Source of the DNA: JACKLD01 sp049297695
Lineage (GTDB): Bacteria; Pseudomonadota; Alphaproteobacteria; UBA2136; UBA6156
Reading direction: 5' to 3'
Assembly: GCA_049297695.1 (NCBI GenBank)
Contig: JBAQUT010000004.1
Location: 10,286 to 74,285, forward strand
Length of the DNA: 64,000 bases
Shown here: one piece after another, positions 1 to 8,583 of the stretch
Layout: each line of letters opens with the position of its first letter
Position numbering within the stretch: position 1 is the stretch's first letter
Made by a program: the position numbers and the translations under genes
Notes under the pieces: model-generated
Databases searched by the model: none
What the model was told of the DNA's origin: nothing
The model's input: only the letters and a program-made list of their open reading frames with translations

Positions 1-2
1 AT

Positions 3-482
3 ATGAGCGCCCAGCAAAACCGTTGGCGTGGTGTTCAAGCGGCGGTAGACCGTATTGGTTCGGCCGCTGGCCGAGATTACGGCATGCAGTTTCGCAGTTT
101 CCAATCCCAGCTTCCGGGTATTTATGCGGCCAACATTGCAAGCTTGTTCGATGCCAGCGGTAACTTGTCGGTAACCGCAAGCAACATCAACTTGTGGAAA
201 AGCCAAGGCGTATCTCCCCCCACGTTTAACGATATCGACTTGAACGACCCCGAAGAGCGTGTACGTATCGGTGTGGATGCCGAGTTTGAGTATATTACCA
301 ACTCCGTCAGCGACGGCGGGAGCAGCTTGGCGTTGGCGTTTGCCGTATCAGATAGCCCAGGCGGTTACCAGGATGTTCTCACCATTTCCCTTTCCAACAG
401 CGCAAGCCCTTGGGGACTGTGGGATACACAGGGTGGTGTTCTTAAGTACCAAAACATTGTCAGTTTCACCCTCGTCAACTAA
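3..482 (+). CDS. Hypothetical protein, possibly 5'-partial, upstream of a prepilin gene
   Basis: I do not recognise this 159-residue reading frame. The first ATG lies two bases inside the window, so the true start may be further left. The C-terminal half is rich in Ser, Gly, Ala and Asn with alternating hydrophobic residues, as in beta-rich pilin-like or adhesin domains, but no family motif is visible. The stop codon overlaps the AAGGAG ribosome binding site of the next gene, a prepilin, so the two are probably co-transcribed. It could be the end of a minor pilin or another part of the same pilus-like operon. Confidence 0.5.
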   Translation: MSAQQNRWRGVQAAVDRIGSAAGRDYGMQFRSFQSQLPGIYAANIASLFDASGNLSVTASNINLWKSQGVSPPTFNDIDLNDPEERVRIGVDAEFEYITNSVSDGGSSLALAFAVSDSPGGYQDVLTISLSNSASPWGLWDTQGGVLKYQNIVSFTLVN

Positions 483-492
483 GGAGATACGT

Positions 493-1587
493 ATGAGCCA
501 CAAACCGTTCTTGTCCAAAGCGGGTTTTTCACTCCCCGAGATTATCCTTGTGGTGTCGGTCATGGCCATCATCGCCAGTTTGTCGGCCCCTCCCTTGATT
601 GAGTTTATGAAACGTCGGGATATCCAGGTGGAAGAAAACACCCAAAACGAAATCGTGAAAGCGATGAAACTGTACTTGGCGGATAGAAATACATTGCCTG
701 CCGATACCAGCCTCACATGGGCCGACGAAGTTGCCCGTTACACCAATCTTTCGGCCCAGCAGATTGCGAACGATAAATGGGGCAAACCCCGTGTGTATGT
801 GCGGTTGGTGGTTACCGAAACGTTTTTGGGTACGCCGGTGGATATTTTTTACGTAACTCTTCACTCATCAGGCCCCAATCGTAAGGCCGAAGGCGGGGCC
901 GCCACCGCAGGGGGCGAAACCATTGCAAACAGCGGTATTTCAACCAGCAGCAACAATTTTGATGCCCTGACCTCGACAGGGTGGTGGAAAAACAAGGCAA
1001 CCGATACCGTCCGGATTGATAGTTTTGTGGCGGCACAACCCGCTGTCGACGACATGATGATTCGCTTCACCGATTACGCCGATAAAATCGCAAAATACAA
1101 CACGTCGCTTGAACGCTTGCAACGGATCTCCGAAGCTTTGGAGGTGTACTCCACAACCAAATATAACGAGGCAGCCATTGCTTGCATGACCGTGCCTTGC
1201 ACGCCATCGGCCGAGAAATATATTTACTATCCCCGCTCGAACGACGGGGCCACAAACCCAGCCAGTTACTACGGAAGCAACACCGCAACCGACTTAACCA
1301 CCTACAACAGCGGCAACGCTATTTATAACAGCGATACCGACGATACCAACCGACGCACCCACATGATTAACTTGATGCGGATTTTGGGGCTGCCCGATGA
1401 ATACTGCTGCAATGCCATGGAAAACATTACGGGCACAAAAAACGAAGTTCCTTTCTTCTACTTCAGCAACCCTCGCCCACGTACGGCCGCGGGCTGCGGT
1501 ACCCGGCCCGACCCTGCTGTGGGCCGTACCTTGCCCGCCCGTATGACTGTGAAAGGCATTAACGAGGACACCAACGTGTGCGGCTAA
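493..1587 (+). CDS. Type IV prepilin-like protein, 364 aa
   Basis: This is a probable prepilin or pseudopilin of a type IV pilus or type II-like system. The N-terminus has a class III leader: a short basic stretch, then cleavage after Gly11 in KAG/FSLPEI, Glu at mature position +5, and a hydrophobic helix of about 20 residues. The globular part is long for a major pilin and contains several Cys residues (CMTVPC, CC, CG near the C-terminus) that could form disulfides. The start follows AAGGAG by 6 bases; an in-frame ATG further upstream lies inside the preceding gene and would bury the leader. It overlaps by 10 bases the next gene, which encodes a prepilin-peptidase-like domain, supporting a shared role. 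It may be a minor pilin. Confidence 0.75.
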   Translation: MSHKPFLSKAGFSLPEIILVVSVMAIIASLSAPPLIEFMKRRDIQVEENTQNEIVKAMKLYLADRNTLPADTSLTWADEVARYTNLSAQQIANDKWGKPRVYVRLVVTETFLGTPVDIFYVTLHSSGPNRKAEGGAATAGGETIANSGISTSSNNFDALTSTGWWKNKATDTVRIDSFVAAQPAVDDMMIRFTDYADKIAKYNTSLERLQRISEALEVYSTTKYNEAAIACMTVPCTPSAEKYIYYPRSNDGATNPASYYGSNTATDLTTYNSGNAIYNSDTDDTNRRTHMINLMRILGLPDEYCCNAMENITGTKNEVPFFYFSNPRPRTAAGCGTRPDPAVGRTLPARMTVKGINEDTNVCG

Positions 1588-1994
1588 CCGAGCTGGCAGA
1601 CGTGTGGGTTTACGTAGGTCAGGCCTACCCTTGGGTAGCTCCAATGCTTGGAGCATTGTTAGGGGCTGTCGCGGGTTCGTTTCTCACCTGCGCATTAGCC
1701 CGTATTCCCCGTGGAATCTCGTTGTGGCACCCGCCAAGCCAATGCGATACCTGCCAGCGCACGTTGGGTGTGGTAGATTTGATTCCGATTGTATCGTGGG
1801 TGGTGTTTCAAGGGAAATGCCGTAAGTGCAACGCATCTATTGGTAGCAGCGTCGTGTTGTGGGAGATTGTTTCCACAGCGGTGGGTGCTGGGTTGGGGTG
1901 GTGGTGGGGTCTGGCATGGAGTACGTTTCCAGCTCTTCTGATAGGCCTTTCCCTCTATGCAACAGTGGTACTGCTTATAAAAAAGGCATCTTGA
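1578..1994 (+). CDS. Stand-alone N-terminal domain of prepilin peptidase (DiS_P_DiS type)
   Basis: This 138-residue membrane protein resembles the N-terminal domain of bifunctional prepilin peptidases such as PilD. It has a first membrane helix ending in GSFLTCALARIPRG, then two CxxC pairs (C56/C59 and C81/C84) that normally bind zinc, around an LIPIVSW segment, followed by two further membrane helices. The aspartyl peptidase part with its GxGD motif is absent. In the full enzyme this region is associated with N-methylation of the mature pilin. The GTG start at 1578 overlaps the prepilin stop; a GTG at 1602 is possible. A separate peptidase would be needed to cleave the prepilin. Confidence 0.65.
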   Translation: MRLTELADVWVYVGQAYPWVAPMLGALLGAVAGSFLTCALARIPRGISLWHPPSQCDTCQRTLGVVDLIPIVSWVVFQGKCRKCNASIGSSVVLWEIVSTAVGAGLGWWWGLAWSTFPALLIGLSLYATVVLLIKKAS

Positions 1995-2084
1995 TGCTGA
2001 TTTCCCACATACAGGTTTGCAAAAGCCCCCCAGGCTTAGGCTAAGGCTTGGTAAAATCCCACCATTCCCGCACAGTATGGGGGT

Positions 2085-4829
2085 ATGAACAAGGTCTGGT
2101 CACGGTGCTGCATTCCCACCGCGTTGGCGTTAAGCCTCGCGGGGTGTATGGTTGCATCGCAATCCCAAACCAGTCTTGGCGATTTCCAACTCCCCACGGC
2201 CCAACAAAATCAAGCCCAACAAACGGTGGTGGTAGAAAATCGCATGGCGGCGCTGACGCCCATGGTTCCAGCCAGCAAGCCAATCCCGCGCAGCCTTGTG
2301 TTGCTCCGCCGGACCGAACCTGTGGAACGACCCCCAAGCCCGGAAGAGTTGGAAGCCAAAATCCAACGCATGGCCGGTGCCTTGGTGGCCGAGCGGGAGC
2401 AGGCTATTTTGGAAGCCGCCGCCGCTGCCAGCGCCCAACAAGCGGGCTTGATTGCTGCCCAAACAGGCCAACAACTGGCGGCCTCCGAGCAACGGTTGAA
2501 GCAGTACAGCGATGCCTTAACCCAGCAAGTGGCCACCGAAACCAAAACCTACGCCGCCCAAAATACCCAAGCCACGGCCGACCAATTGAAAACCTTTGCC
2601 GAGGAAGCCGCCGCCCGCGCCGCCATGGCGGCCCAGCAAGCCGCCACTGCTACCTCCGAGCAACAAGCCAAACAAGCCGAAGCCCGCAGCAAAGCCTTTG
2701 TGGTGGGCGAGCTGGCCACGCGTGAAAGCATCACCGCCGCCAAACTGGGCGAACTTTCCGCCCAAGCCAGCGCCTCCGAAGCCCGTACCAAGGCGTTGCT
2801 AGAAACATCGTCCGCCCAACTGGCCGCGCTTACCCAAACCACGTCGGCCCAGCTTTCGGCGCAACAACAGGTGTTGGCGGCGCAACTTTCCGCCCAGCAG
2901 CAAACGGCCAGCGCTACCAGCTCGGCTAAGTTGGAAGCCCTTGCCGCCAGCAACAACGCCTACTGGCAATCCACCCAAAGCCAATTGGTGGGGTTGGATA
3001 ACCAAACCACCAAAGCCTTGGCCGATGTGCGCATGCAACTGGCCGCCGCCAGCCAGCAAGGCAAAGAATATGCCCGCCTCCAGGCTTTGGAAGCCCAGCT
3101 GAAGGCCCAGCAAAACGCCATTGCTACCGCCCAAACCGAGGCCCAGCAAGCCGAATCCCGCGCCAAAACCTTTACAGCCGAGCAGATGGCCGCCCGCAAC
3201 GAAGTGATAGGAAGCCAGATTGCGGCGTTGAAAGAAACCACGGGCATACGGTTTGATACCAACCAAAAACTTACCGAAGCCAAATTGGAAAACGTGGCCA
3301 CGCGCCTGAACGCGGCGGACGCCCAAACTCGCACCGAACTGGCCGCTAACCAGAAGGTGAACGAAGCGCGGTTCTCCAACGTGGTATCAAAATTGGAGCA
3401 AGGCCAACAGTTGACCAAAGCCGAATTGACCCAACTTCAGCAAGCAACAGCCAGCCAGCTAGGGGCCTTGGATAAGTCCACCGCCGACCGCATCCAAAAC
3501 TTGGCCGATAACACCCGTACTGGCATCCAATGGCAGCAAGATATGACCGCCGCCCAATTGGCCGCGCTGGATGATAAAACCCAATCCAATCTGCAAGCCA
3601 TTCAACACACCACGGGCAGCCAGTTTGAAGCCATGAACGCCATTCAAGCCGCCCGCCACCAAGCTACGGTGCAACAGCTGGCAGGCGTGCAAGAAGCCAC
3701 CAACGCCAAACTGGACGCTGCCGAAATGGCCAGCAGCTTGCGTAATGCCCAAACCGTGCAACGGCTGGAAGATTTGGAACAGCTTACCGCCAGCAACCAA
3801 CGCCTGATGCAAGCCGAAAGCCGCCGGATGGCCAGTGTGCTCTCGCAATACACCGATACCCAGTTTGCGGCCCTTTCCCAGCAAACCGATGCCACCATCG
3901 CCCATGTGGCCAGCGTGGGTAAAATGGATGTGGAAGACCTCCGCCACGATACCGCCAATCAATTGAAAACCTATTATCAAGCCGCCAAGCTGAAATCGGA
4001 GCAGCTCACCAAAGCCACCGAAACCAAGCTTGCTAACCGTATCGCCCAAGCCCAAACGGAAAGCGAAACCAAGCGCCTGAAACCGGAACAGGTGAAGGCC
4101 ATGGCGAAAGAAACCTTTGCCGAATCCGCCCCCGAAGTCCGTGCGGTAACGTTGCAAACCTTGGCCGATGCCCAAGATTACATCCGCACCGTGGCCAGCA
4201 ACGCCGTGAAAGATGGCGACCCCGAAATGGGCAAAGCCCTGCAGAAAGCCGCCCGCGACGTGATTGTGAAAGACAAAGATATCGTGTTCGCCATGCGCAA
4301 AGTGGCCGACAAACAGTTGGAAAAACGTTTGGTGGAACTCAACCAACCCACAGGCCCCGTGAAAGACGCCCAAGGCCGTACCACCGTGTACAGCGCGGGG
4401 GATGACGTGAGCATCAACAGCAAAGGTTTGGGTGTGGCGCCGATTGGTGGCGATGCCGCCATTGAACCCGCCGCGGGCGACGTGAAACTGGCTGGCCTTG
4501 CCAAACCCAGCATGATGAAGGCCCGCCAGCGCCAAGATTGGATTGATTTGCGCAAATACCGCGTTATTGTGCACGAAGACGGTAAAACCTTGCCTCAACT
4601 GTTGGGCGACGTGATGGGCAAAGCCGAAACCTACACGGGACCGTGGGAAGTCAAATGGAAGATTGACCCCAAAAACAACGATGTGCTGAACGAAAAATTC
4701 AGTTTGGATGCCGAAACCACGTTTGAAGAGTTTGTGAACTATTTAGCCAACTACATGGTCAACGCCCGCGGGGTTAAGCTATCCTTCAGCTTGTTTGATA
4801 GCGAACGGGTGCTGGTGATCAGTGATTAA
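2085..4829 (+). CDS. Coiled-coil lipoprotein with TcpQ-like C-terminal domain
   Basis: This 914-residue protein has a lipoprotein signal (LAGC, Cys21). A very long Ala/Gln/Glu/Lys-rich region from about residue 90 to 700 should form an extended coiled coil. The C-terminal 90 residues (about 823-914) have the pattern of TcpQ/PilL C-terminal domains: LPQLLGDVM, a Trp pair in WEVKW, a middle hydrophobic segment, then ERVLVISD. TcpQ proteins help assemble outer-membrane secretins of type IVb pili. A possible promoter, TTGGTA with CAGTAT six bases before the ATG, would make the mRNA leaderless. The gene overlaps the next one by 8 bases; that product ends in a related domain. Probable location is the periplasm, anchored to a membrane. 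Confidence 0.6.
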   Translation: MNKVWSRCCIPTALALSLAGCMVASQSQTSLGDFQLPTAQQNQAQQTVVVENRMAALTPMVPASKPIPRSLVLLRRTEPVERPPSPEELEAKIQRMAGALVAEREQAILEAAAAASAQQAGLIAAQTGQQLAASEQRLKQYSDALTQQVATETKTYAAQNTQATADQLKTFAEEAAARAAMAAQQAATATSEQQAKQAEARSKAFVVGELATRESITAAKLGELSAQASASEARTKALLETSSAQLAALTQTTSAQLSAQQQVLAAQLSAQQQTASATSSAKLEALAASNNAYWQSTQSQLVGLDNQTTKALADVRMQLAAASQQGKEYARLQALEAQLKAQQNAIATAQTEAQQAESRAKTFTAEQMAARNEVIGSQIAALKETTGIRFDTNQKLTEAKLENVATRLNAADAQTRTELAANQKVNEARFSNVVSKLEQGQQLTKAELTQLQQATASQLGALDKSTADRIQNLADNTRTGIQWQQDMTAAQLAALDDKTQSNLQAIQHTTGSQFEAMNAIQAARHQATVQQLAGVQEATNAKLDAAEMASSLRNAQTVQRLEDLEQLTASNQRLMQAESRRMASVLSQYTDTQFAALSQQTDATIAHVASVGKMDVEDLRHDTANQLKTYYQAAKLKSEQLTKATETKLANRIAQAQTESETKRLKPEQVKAMAKETFAESAPEVRAVTLQTLADAQDYIRTVASNAVKDGDPEMGKALQKAARDVIVKDKDIVFAMRKVADKQLEKRLVELNQPTGPVKDAQGRTTVYSAGDDVSINSKGLGVAPIGGDAAIEPAAGDVKLAGLAKPSMMKARQRQDWIDLRKYRVIVHEDGKTLPQLLGDVMGKAETYTGPWEVKWKIDPKNNDVLNEKFSLDAETTFEEFVNYLANYMVNARGVKLSFSLFDSERVLVISD

Positions 4830-6276
4830 GAACAATAACCTTCACCGCTGCATGCTCGTAGGGGCCAGCTTGGCTTTGCCCAGTTTGGGGTTTGCCTTGG
4901 CGGAACGCCTCCCCGCCATCGAACGCGGTGTGAAAGACGGCGTGGTGATAGCCGAAACCCGCATGGCCCAAGGCGATAGCTCGGTGATTGATGCCCTTGG
5001 CCAACCCGCCGATTGCAACGGCCCCGCCCTGCAGGTGAAAGTGGCCAGCGCCTTGGGCGAAAGCCACGCCCTGTACGATGCCAGCGGCGAACCCTGCAGC
5101 GATGCCAGCTTGTTGTTTGATGGCACCAGCGCCCTGGGCCAGCGTGCGGCCGACCCCGCCGTGCAAATTGGCTTTGTGGATGCTTTGGGCGCGTTCCCCG
5201 CCGAAACCCTTCCCGCACTCCCCCGCATTGTGGTGAACAGCGACCTCATGCCCGCCGACGCTCCGTTGGCGACACCTACTAACCCCGTGGGCGCCCCAGC
5301 GGCCGATCCCTTGGCGGAAACCATCCGTGCCTGGCAAGGCAACGTGGCCCAACTGGACGACCAAACCCAACGGGATGAGATTATCGGCCAAGGCGAAGCC
5401 ACCCAAGCTGCCTTGCGGAGCCTAGACCGTCAAACCGTGGATGTTTCCAGCCAGCACGACAAAGTGAACACCCTGCTGGCCAGCCTGCGGGAAAAAGAAC
5501 GGGAACTGGCCGCCGCCGAAGCCCGCGCCAAATCCAGCCGCTTGAACAGTCAACAGCAACGGAGCATGGCGGAAGCCACGCTCACCAAAGCCCAACAGGC
5601 CGAACAAGCTATGCGGGCGGAACTTCAAGCCGCCAAAGAGCGCTTGGCCCTGCAAGAAACCCAAAACCAACAATTGGCCGCCAGCAAAGCGAAGCAGGAA
5701 AAACTCCTTACGGGCCAAATCGCCTCCATGGGGGATGATTTGAAAGCGGCGGAAGCCAAAGCCAACGCCGGCCGCCAAGAGCTGATTGCCCAAGCCGCCG
5801 CCAAAATTGCCGAAGCCGAAGCCTTGGCCAACACCGCCCGCCTGCAGGAGGCCGATGCCAAAGCCCGCGAAGCCGCCCGCCTGAAACAAGAGGCCGAAAC
5901 CATGCTGGCCCGCGCCATGGATTTGGCCAACAACAAGGCCGTGATTGCGAGCGGTATGGAAAACATCTCTCCCAAGGCCGCCCCTATGGCGCTGATGGAC
6001 GTGCCCGTGGTGTTCCATGCCACCAACCAAACCCTGCCGGAGTTGCTGCAAGCCATCGTGAAGCAAGCCGAACCCCAAGCTGGCGCATGGAAAGCCGATT
6101 TCCAACTGACCAAAGCCAACAGCTTTATTTTATCTGAAAAATGGAGCCTCACCGCCGAAGCCCCCGTGAAAGACCTGCTGGATATCCTTACCCAGCAAAT
6201 CCAAACCGCCCATAAAGTGAAACTCACCTTCACCCAGTTTCCTCAAGCACGGTTGGTGGTGGTGACAGATAACTAA
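4822..6276 (+). CDS. Periplasmic coiled-coil protein with second TcpQ-like domain
   Basis: This 484-residue protein starts at a GTG overlapping the preceding gene by 8 bases. It has an N-terminal signal peptide (hydrophobic core ending near LGFALA) but no lipobox Cys. Residues about 190-375 are an Ala/Glu/Lys/Gln-rich coiled coil. The last 95 residues repeat the layout of the neighbour's C-terminus: LPELLQAIV, WKADF, a central WSL segment, VKDLLDIL, and a final RLVVVTDN strand. The pair therefore looks like diverged paralogues working together in the envelope, plausibly around a pilus secretin. The function is inferred only from the domain resemblance. Confidence 0.55.
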   Translation: MIKNNNLHRCMLVGASLALPSLGFALAERLPAIERGVKDGVVIAETRMAQGDSSVIDALGQPADCNGPALQVKVASALGESHALYDASGEPCSDASLLFDGTSALGQRAADPAVQIGFVDALGAFPAETLPALPRIVVNSDLMPADAPLATPTNPVGAPAADPLAETIRAWQGNVAQLDDQTQRDEIIGQGEATQAALRSLDRQTVDVSSQHDKVNTLLASLREKERELAAAEARAKSSRLNSQQQRSMAEATLTKAQQAEQAMRAELQAAKERLALQETQNQQLAASKAKQEKLLTGQIASMGDDLKAAEAKANAGRQELIAQAAAKIAEAEALANTARLQEADAKAREAARLKQEAETMLARAMDLANNKAVIASGMENISPKAAPMALMDVPVVFHATNQTLPELLQAIVKQAEPQAGAWKADFQLTKANSFILSEKWSLTAEAPVKDLLDILTQQIQTAHKVKLTFTQFPQARLVVVTDN

Positions 6277-6285
6277 CAACGACAT

Positions 6286-6406
6286 CGTCGTCATGGCGAG
6301 CGCAGCGTGGTCATCTCAAGCCAAGAGGTATAAACAAGGGTTAAGGGGGCGCTAGCCCCCTTACGCCGCAGGCGTCATTCCGGCCGCAGAGCCGGAATCC
6401 AGAGCT
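6286..6406. repeat. Intergenic palindromic repeats, two partial units
   Basis: The 270-base gap between the pilus block and the pilin genes holds two repeat types. At 6286-6326 there is a CGTCATGGCGAGCGC...TCATCTC unit that recurs in altered form at 13135-13200. At 6336-6406 there is a unit starting GGGTTAAGGGGGCGCTAGCC, followed by a CGTCATTCC...GGAATCC hairpin; its left end matches the element at 7545-7717. From about 6450 to 6485 there are short CTGCCTC/CTGCTAC tandem copies. Confidence 0.7.
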
Positions 6407-6483
6407 CACAACGAAGCCACCATAAGGCATATTTTTGGTGCTATAAAGCAACACCTGCCTCCTGCTACCTGCTACCTGCCTCC

Positions 6484-6522
6484 TGCAAGGCCTTGCAAAC
6501 CTCGCCCGCCGCCCCATAATGT
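6484..6522 (+). promoter_or_regulatory. Pilin promoter with a perfect 14-bp palindrome over its -35
   Basis: TTGCAA (6493-6498), an 18-base spacer and TAATGT (6517-6522) form a good promoter ahead of the first pilin gene. The -35 is embedded in TGCAAGGCCTTGCA (6484-6497), a perfect dyad that could be a repressor or activator operator. Confidence 0.55.
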
Positions 6523-6546
6523 ATCTAACCAAAGGAGAAACAACCT

Positions 6547-6918
6547 ATGAAATTATCGTCCAACGCCCTTCTGACTGTAGCCTTAGTGGCTGTTCTAGTA
6601 CTGGTGGGAACAGATGTACATGCCCAAACAACTGGTGTTCTTTATACAAAAACGCGTGATTTAGTTACTGGAAATATTGGGTTCTTTATTGGCCTGCTGC
6701 TTGCAGTATGGGGTATCTGGACTTGGGTTGTAAAACAAGAAACCATGGCTGGAATTTTTATGATTGTGGGTGGTGTTTTGATTACCATTTCTCCGGGTGT
6801 ACTTAACTTTATGAGCAGTATTGTTAACCCTGTTGCTAAGCTTGGTGCAACATCACTCACAGAAGTTAAAGGTTCTAATGAAACTAAAGATTTGATTGGT
6901 ATTGGTAGTGGGCAGTAA
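6547..6918 (+). CDS. TraA/VirB2-like conjugative pilin, copy 1
   Basis: This 123-residue small exported membrane protein is the likely pilus subunit of the type IV secretion system. It has a signal peptide ending near VHAQ, then two hydrophobic segments (IGFFIGLLLAVWGIWTWVV and GIFMIVGGVLITISPGVLNF) separated by a short charged loop, as in TraA/VirB2 pilins. AAAGGAG lies 8 bases before the ATG. The base composition is clearly AT-richer than the flanking genes. A second pilin gene follows immediately (stop at 6918, ATG at 6919), and then traL, the F-plasmid order. The C-terminal 25 residues are polar and may be removed during maturation. Confidence 0.7.
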   Translation: MKLSSNALLTVALVAVLVLVGTDVHAQTTGVLYTKTRDLVTGNIGFFIGLLLAVWGIWTWVVKQETMAGIFMIVGGVLITISPGVLNFMSSIVNPVAKLGATSLTEVKGSNETKDLIGIGSGQ

Positions 6919-7230
6919 ATGATTAAAAAACTAAATATCTTGTGTGTGGGGCTGCTGATATTTCAGCCCCTTTTTGTTTTTGCGGCTGAGTCTGATGTTG
7001 CAGGTAGTCGTGAATTGAGTGCATTGAGCAATGTTGTAACAGGCCAGTTAGGTTTTTTTGTAGCCCTTGTGTTGGCCATATGGGGTATTTGGAAAATGTT
7101 TGTGTCTGGGGAAAATGCGGCAGGTTTCATTCTGTTAATTTGCGGCGCGGCTCTAACAATATTCCCTGGGATATTTAATTTTGCTGAAAGTATAGTTGTT
7201 CCATTTGCAAAAGCGATTACAGGTGGTTGA
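6919..7230 (+). CDS. TraA/VirB2-like conjugative pilin, copy 2
   Basis: This 103-residue protein has the same architecture as the preceding gene: a signal peptide ending near VFAAES, a GQLGFFVALVLAIWGIWK helix and a GFILLICGAALTIFPGIFNFAESI helix. The two share patterns such as GxxGFF, LAxWGIW and TIxPGxxNF, so they are tandem paralogues. The gene is AT-rich like its partner. Both products may enter the same fibre, or one may be an alternative or minor subunit. TraL begins 9 bases after the stop. Confidence 0.7.
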   Translation: MIKKLNILCVGLLIFQPLFVFAAESDVAGSRELSALSNVVTGQLGFFVALVLAIWGIWKMFVSGENAAGFILLICGAALTIFPGIFNFAESIVVPFAKAITGG

Positions 7231-7239
7231 TATTTTATT

Positions 7240-7509
7240 ATGAATGCCCGCCCCGTCCCCCGCAACATTGACCGCCCCAACCGTATCCCCGAATACGTCA
7301 TTACATGGACGGCATCTTACTACGGCACCATGTTTGTCTCCCGTGAAGCCATTCTTGCCTTTTTGATTTCCTTCATGGCCGTCTACCTCATGTACCGCTT
7401 CACGCTGGAAAAGCCCGAAGGCATCATGATGCGCATGCTGTACAAATACGTGCAAATCGGCAAGCTGCGGCCAAGCCCACGGTTTGTGAAACGGTTTGAG
7501 CTGTCGTGA
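7240..7509 (+). CDS. traL: TraL-like type IV secretion pilus assembly protein
   Basis: At 89 residues it matches the usual length of TraL, an inner-membrane partner (VirB3-like) in F-type systems. The N-terminus carries the PRxIDRPNRIPEY-like segment typical of the family, followed by a hydrophobic stretch (about residues 40-55) and a basic C-terminal tail. Its position directly after the pilins and before TraE and TraK follows the F order traA-L-E-K. The base composition returns to the GC-rich backbone here. A repeat element separates it from traE. Confidence 0.65.
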   Translation: MNARPVPRNIDRPNRIPEYVITWTASYYGTMFVSREAILAFLISFMAVYLMYRFTLEKPEGIMMRMLYKYVQIGKLRPSPRFVKRFELS

Positions 7510-7544
7510 GTGAGGGGCTAGTCTAAGGTTGTGTCATGAGGGGG

Positions 7545-7717
7545 AGGGGGTTAAGGGGCGCAGCCCCTTACGCCGTAGGCGTCATTGCGAGCGAAGCGCG
7601 GCAATCTCCCAAGCTTTGAGTTGACAGATTGCCGCGTCGGACGCGCTCCACGCGCTCCCTCCTCGCAATGACGCTCCGCGTTATAAGGGGGTAACCCCCT
7701 TAACCCCCAACTTGTCG
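7545..7717. repeat. MITE-like palindromic element between traL and traE
   Basis: The left arm GGGGGTTAAGGGG...CCCCTTACGCC...GGCGTCATTGCGAG (from 7545) is mirrored by a right arm CTCGCAATGACGC...TATAAGGGGGTAACCCCCTTAACCCCC (to about 7709), giving a nearly symmetric element of about 170 bases. The right end, through AACTTGTCG, is shared with the element near 45 kb. The rest of the 399-base gap (7718-7850) shows no gene. Confidence 0.7.
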
Positions 7718-7858
7718 TGGGTTAGCTATATCTTACCTAAAGACTGTATAAAATTTCAGGAAGGTTATGCAGAAGTTTGCAAAATGCTCTATGGACTAAA
7801 AAATCGTAAACGCTAACGACATCTGCGTCATGCATCTTGGCGCTTGATTCTTGCATGT

Positions 7859-7887
7859 TTAACAAGCATTCCCTCGCTATATACAAT
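7859..7887 (+). promoter_or_regulatory. Promoter for traE-traK
   Basis: TTAACA (7859-7864), a 17-base spacer and TACAAT (7882-7887) lie 21 bases before the traE ATG. Because a repeat element separates traL from traE, this promoter would let the second half of the locus be transcribed separately. Confidence 0.5.
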
Positions 7888-7908
7888 GTTCCGCGCTAGT
7901 CTGAGCTC

Positions 7909-8583
7909 ATGGATTTTGTCGCCCGCGCCGGTTCGTTTATCGATCGTGCCCACCGTATGGCAGGCGTGCTGCTGCTGATTGTCATTTTACAAAGCCTGAT
8001 TATCATCAACCAATGGAACAACAACAACGACATGGCCGAGCAATTGCGCTACGTGGCCGTGCGCATGCCTGTATATGTGGTACCCGGCGCCACCCGCGGG
8101 ATTTACAGCCCCACGGAAGACGATTTGCTGATTAAAGCCTTTGTGGATCAAGTCACCCAAAGCTTTAAAACTTTCACGTACGAAACATTGCCCAACCAGT
8201 ACCAAGAAATGAAACAGTTCTTCACCCCCCAAATGCTGGTGAGTGCGGAAGGGTATTTCAGCAAGGCCTTGCGGGATAGCCAAGCCGACCGCCGCAGCAG
8301 CCTGTTCATCCCCGACCATCAAAGCATGAAGGTGGAGAAGGGGACTGAAAATGGATTGGAGGTGCGGGGCGTCACCATCCGCGGCAGCCTGCAAACCGTG
8401 ATTGCCGGCAGTGTGGTAGAGAGTTTGCCCATTGAAATTGTTTTGAAAATCCAAAAATCCATGATTTCCAAAGCCAATCCGTTCGGGTTCCAGCTGGCCG
8501 AATACCGCGAACGCGCGGTTTCCCAGCAATCGGCCCAGCCGTTTATCCCCCAGCCCAGCCTTGAAGGAGGTACGCCCCAATGA
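7909..8583 (+). CDS. traE: TraE-like type IV secretion assembly protein
   Basis: This 224-residue protein matches TraE (VirB5/VirB8-like position) of F-type systems in order and layout. There is a short cytoplasmic N-terminus, one membrane helix (about residues 17-38, MAGVLLLIVILQSLIIIN), then a periplasmic domain with the FVDQVTQSFKTFTYETLPNQY segment typical of the family. It overlaps traK by 4 bases (ATGA), indicating translational coupling. No Shine-Dalgarno sequence is obvious; a promoter lies just upstream. Confidence 0.65.
   Translation: MDFVARAGSFIDRAHRMAGVLLLIVILQSLIIINQWNNNNDMAEQLRYVAVRMPVYVVPGATRGIYSPTEDDLLIKAFVDQVTQSFKTFTYETLPNQYQEMKQFFTPQMLVSAEGYFSKALRDSQADRRSSLFIPDHQSMKVEKGTENGLEVRGVTIRGSLQTVIAGSVVESLPIEIVLKIQKSMISKANPFGFQLAEYRERAVSQQSAQPFIPQPSLEGGTPQ

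Noticed and set aside
2030..2050. CTTAGGCTAAG palindrome before the coiled-coil lipoprotein gene
   Set aside because: Short dyad without clear promoter overlap or other copies; too weak to call.
3459..4598. Long minus-strand frame opposite the coiled-coil lipoprotein
   Set aside because: The plus-strand gene has a lipobox and a domain; the antisense frame is low-complexity Gly/Phe/His sequence.
6450..6485. Short CTGCCTC/CTGCTAC tandem copies, considered as a CRISPR or iteron array
   Set aside because: Units are only 7 bases with no spacers and too few copies; simple tandem repeats.
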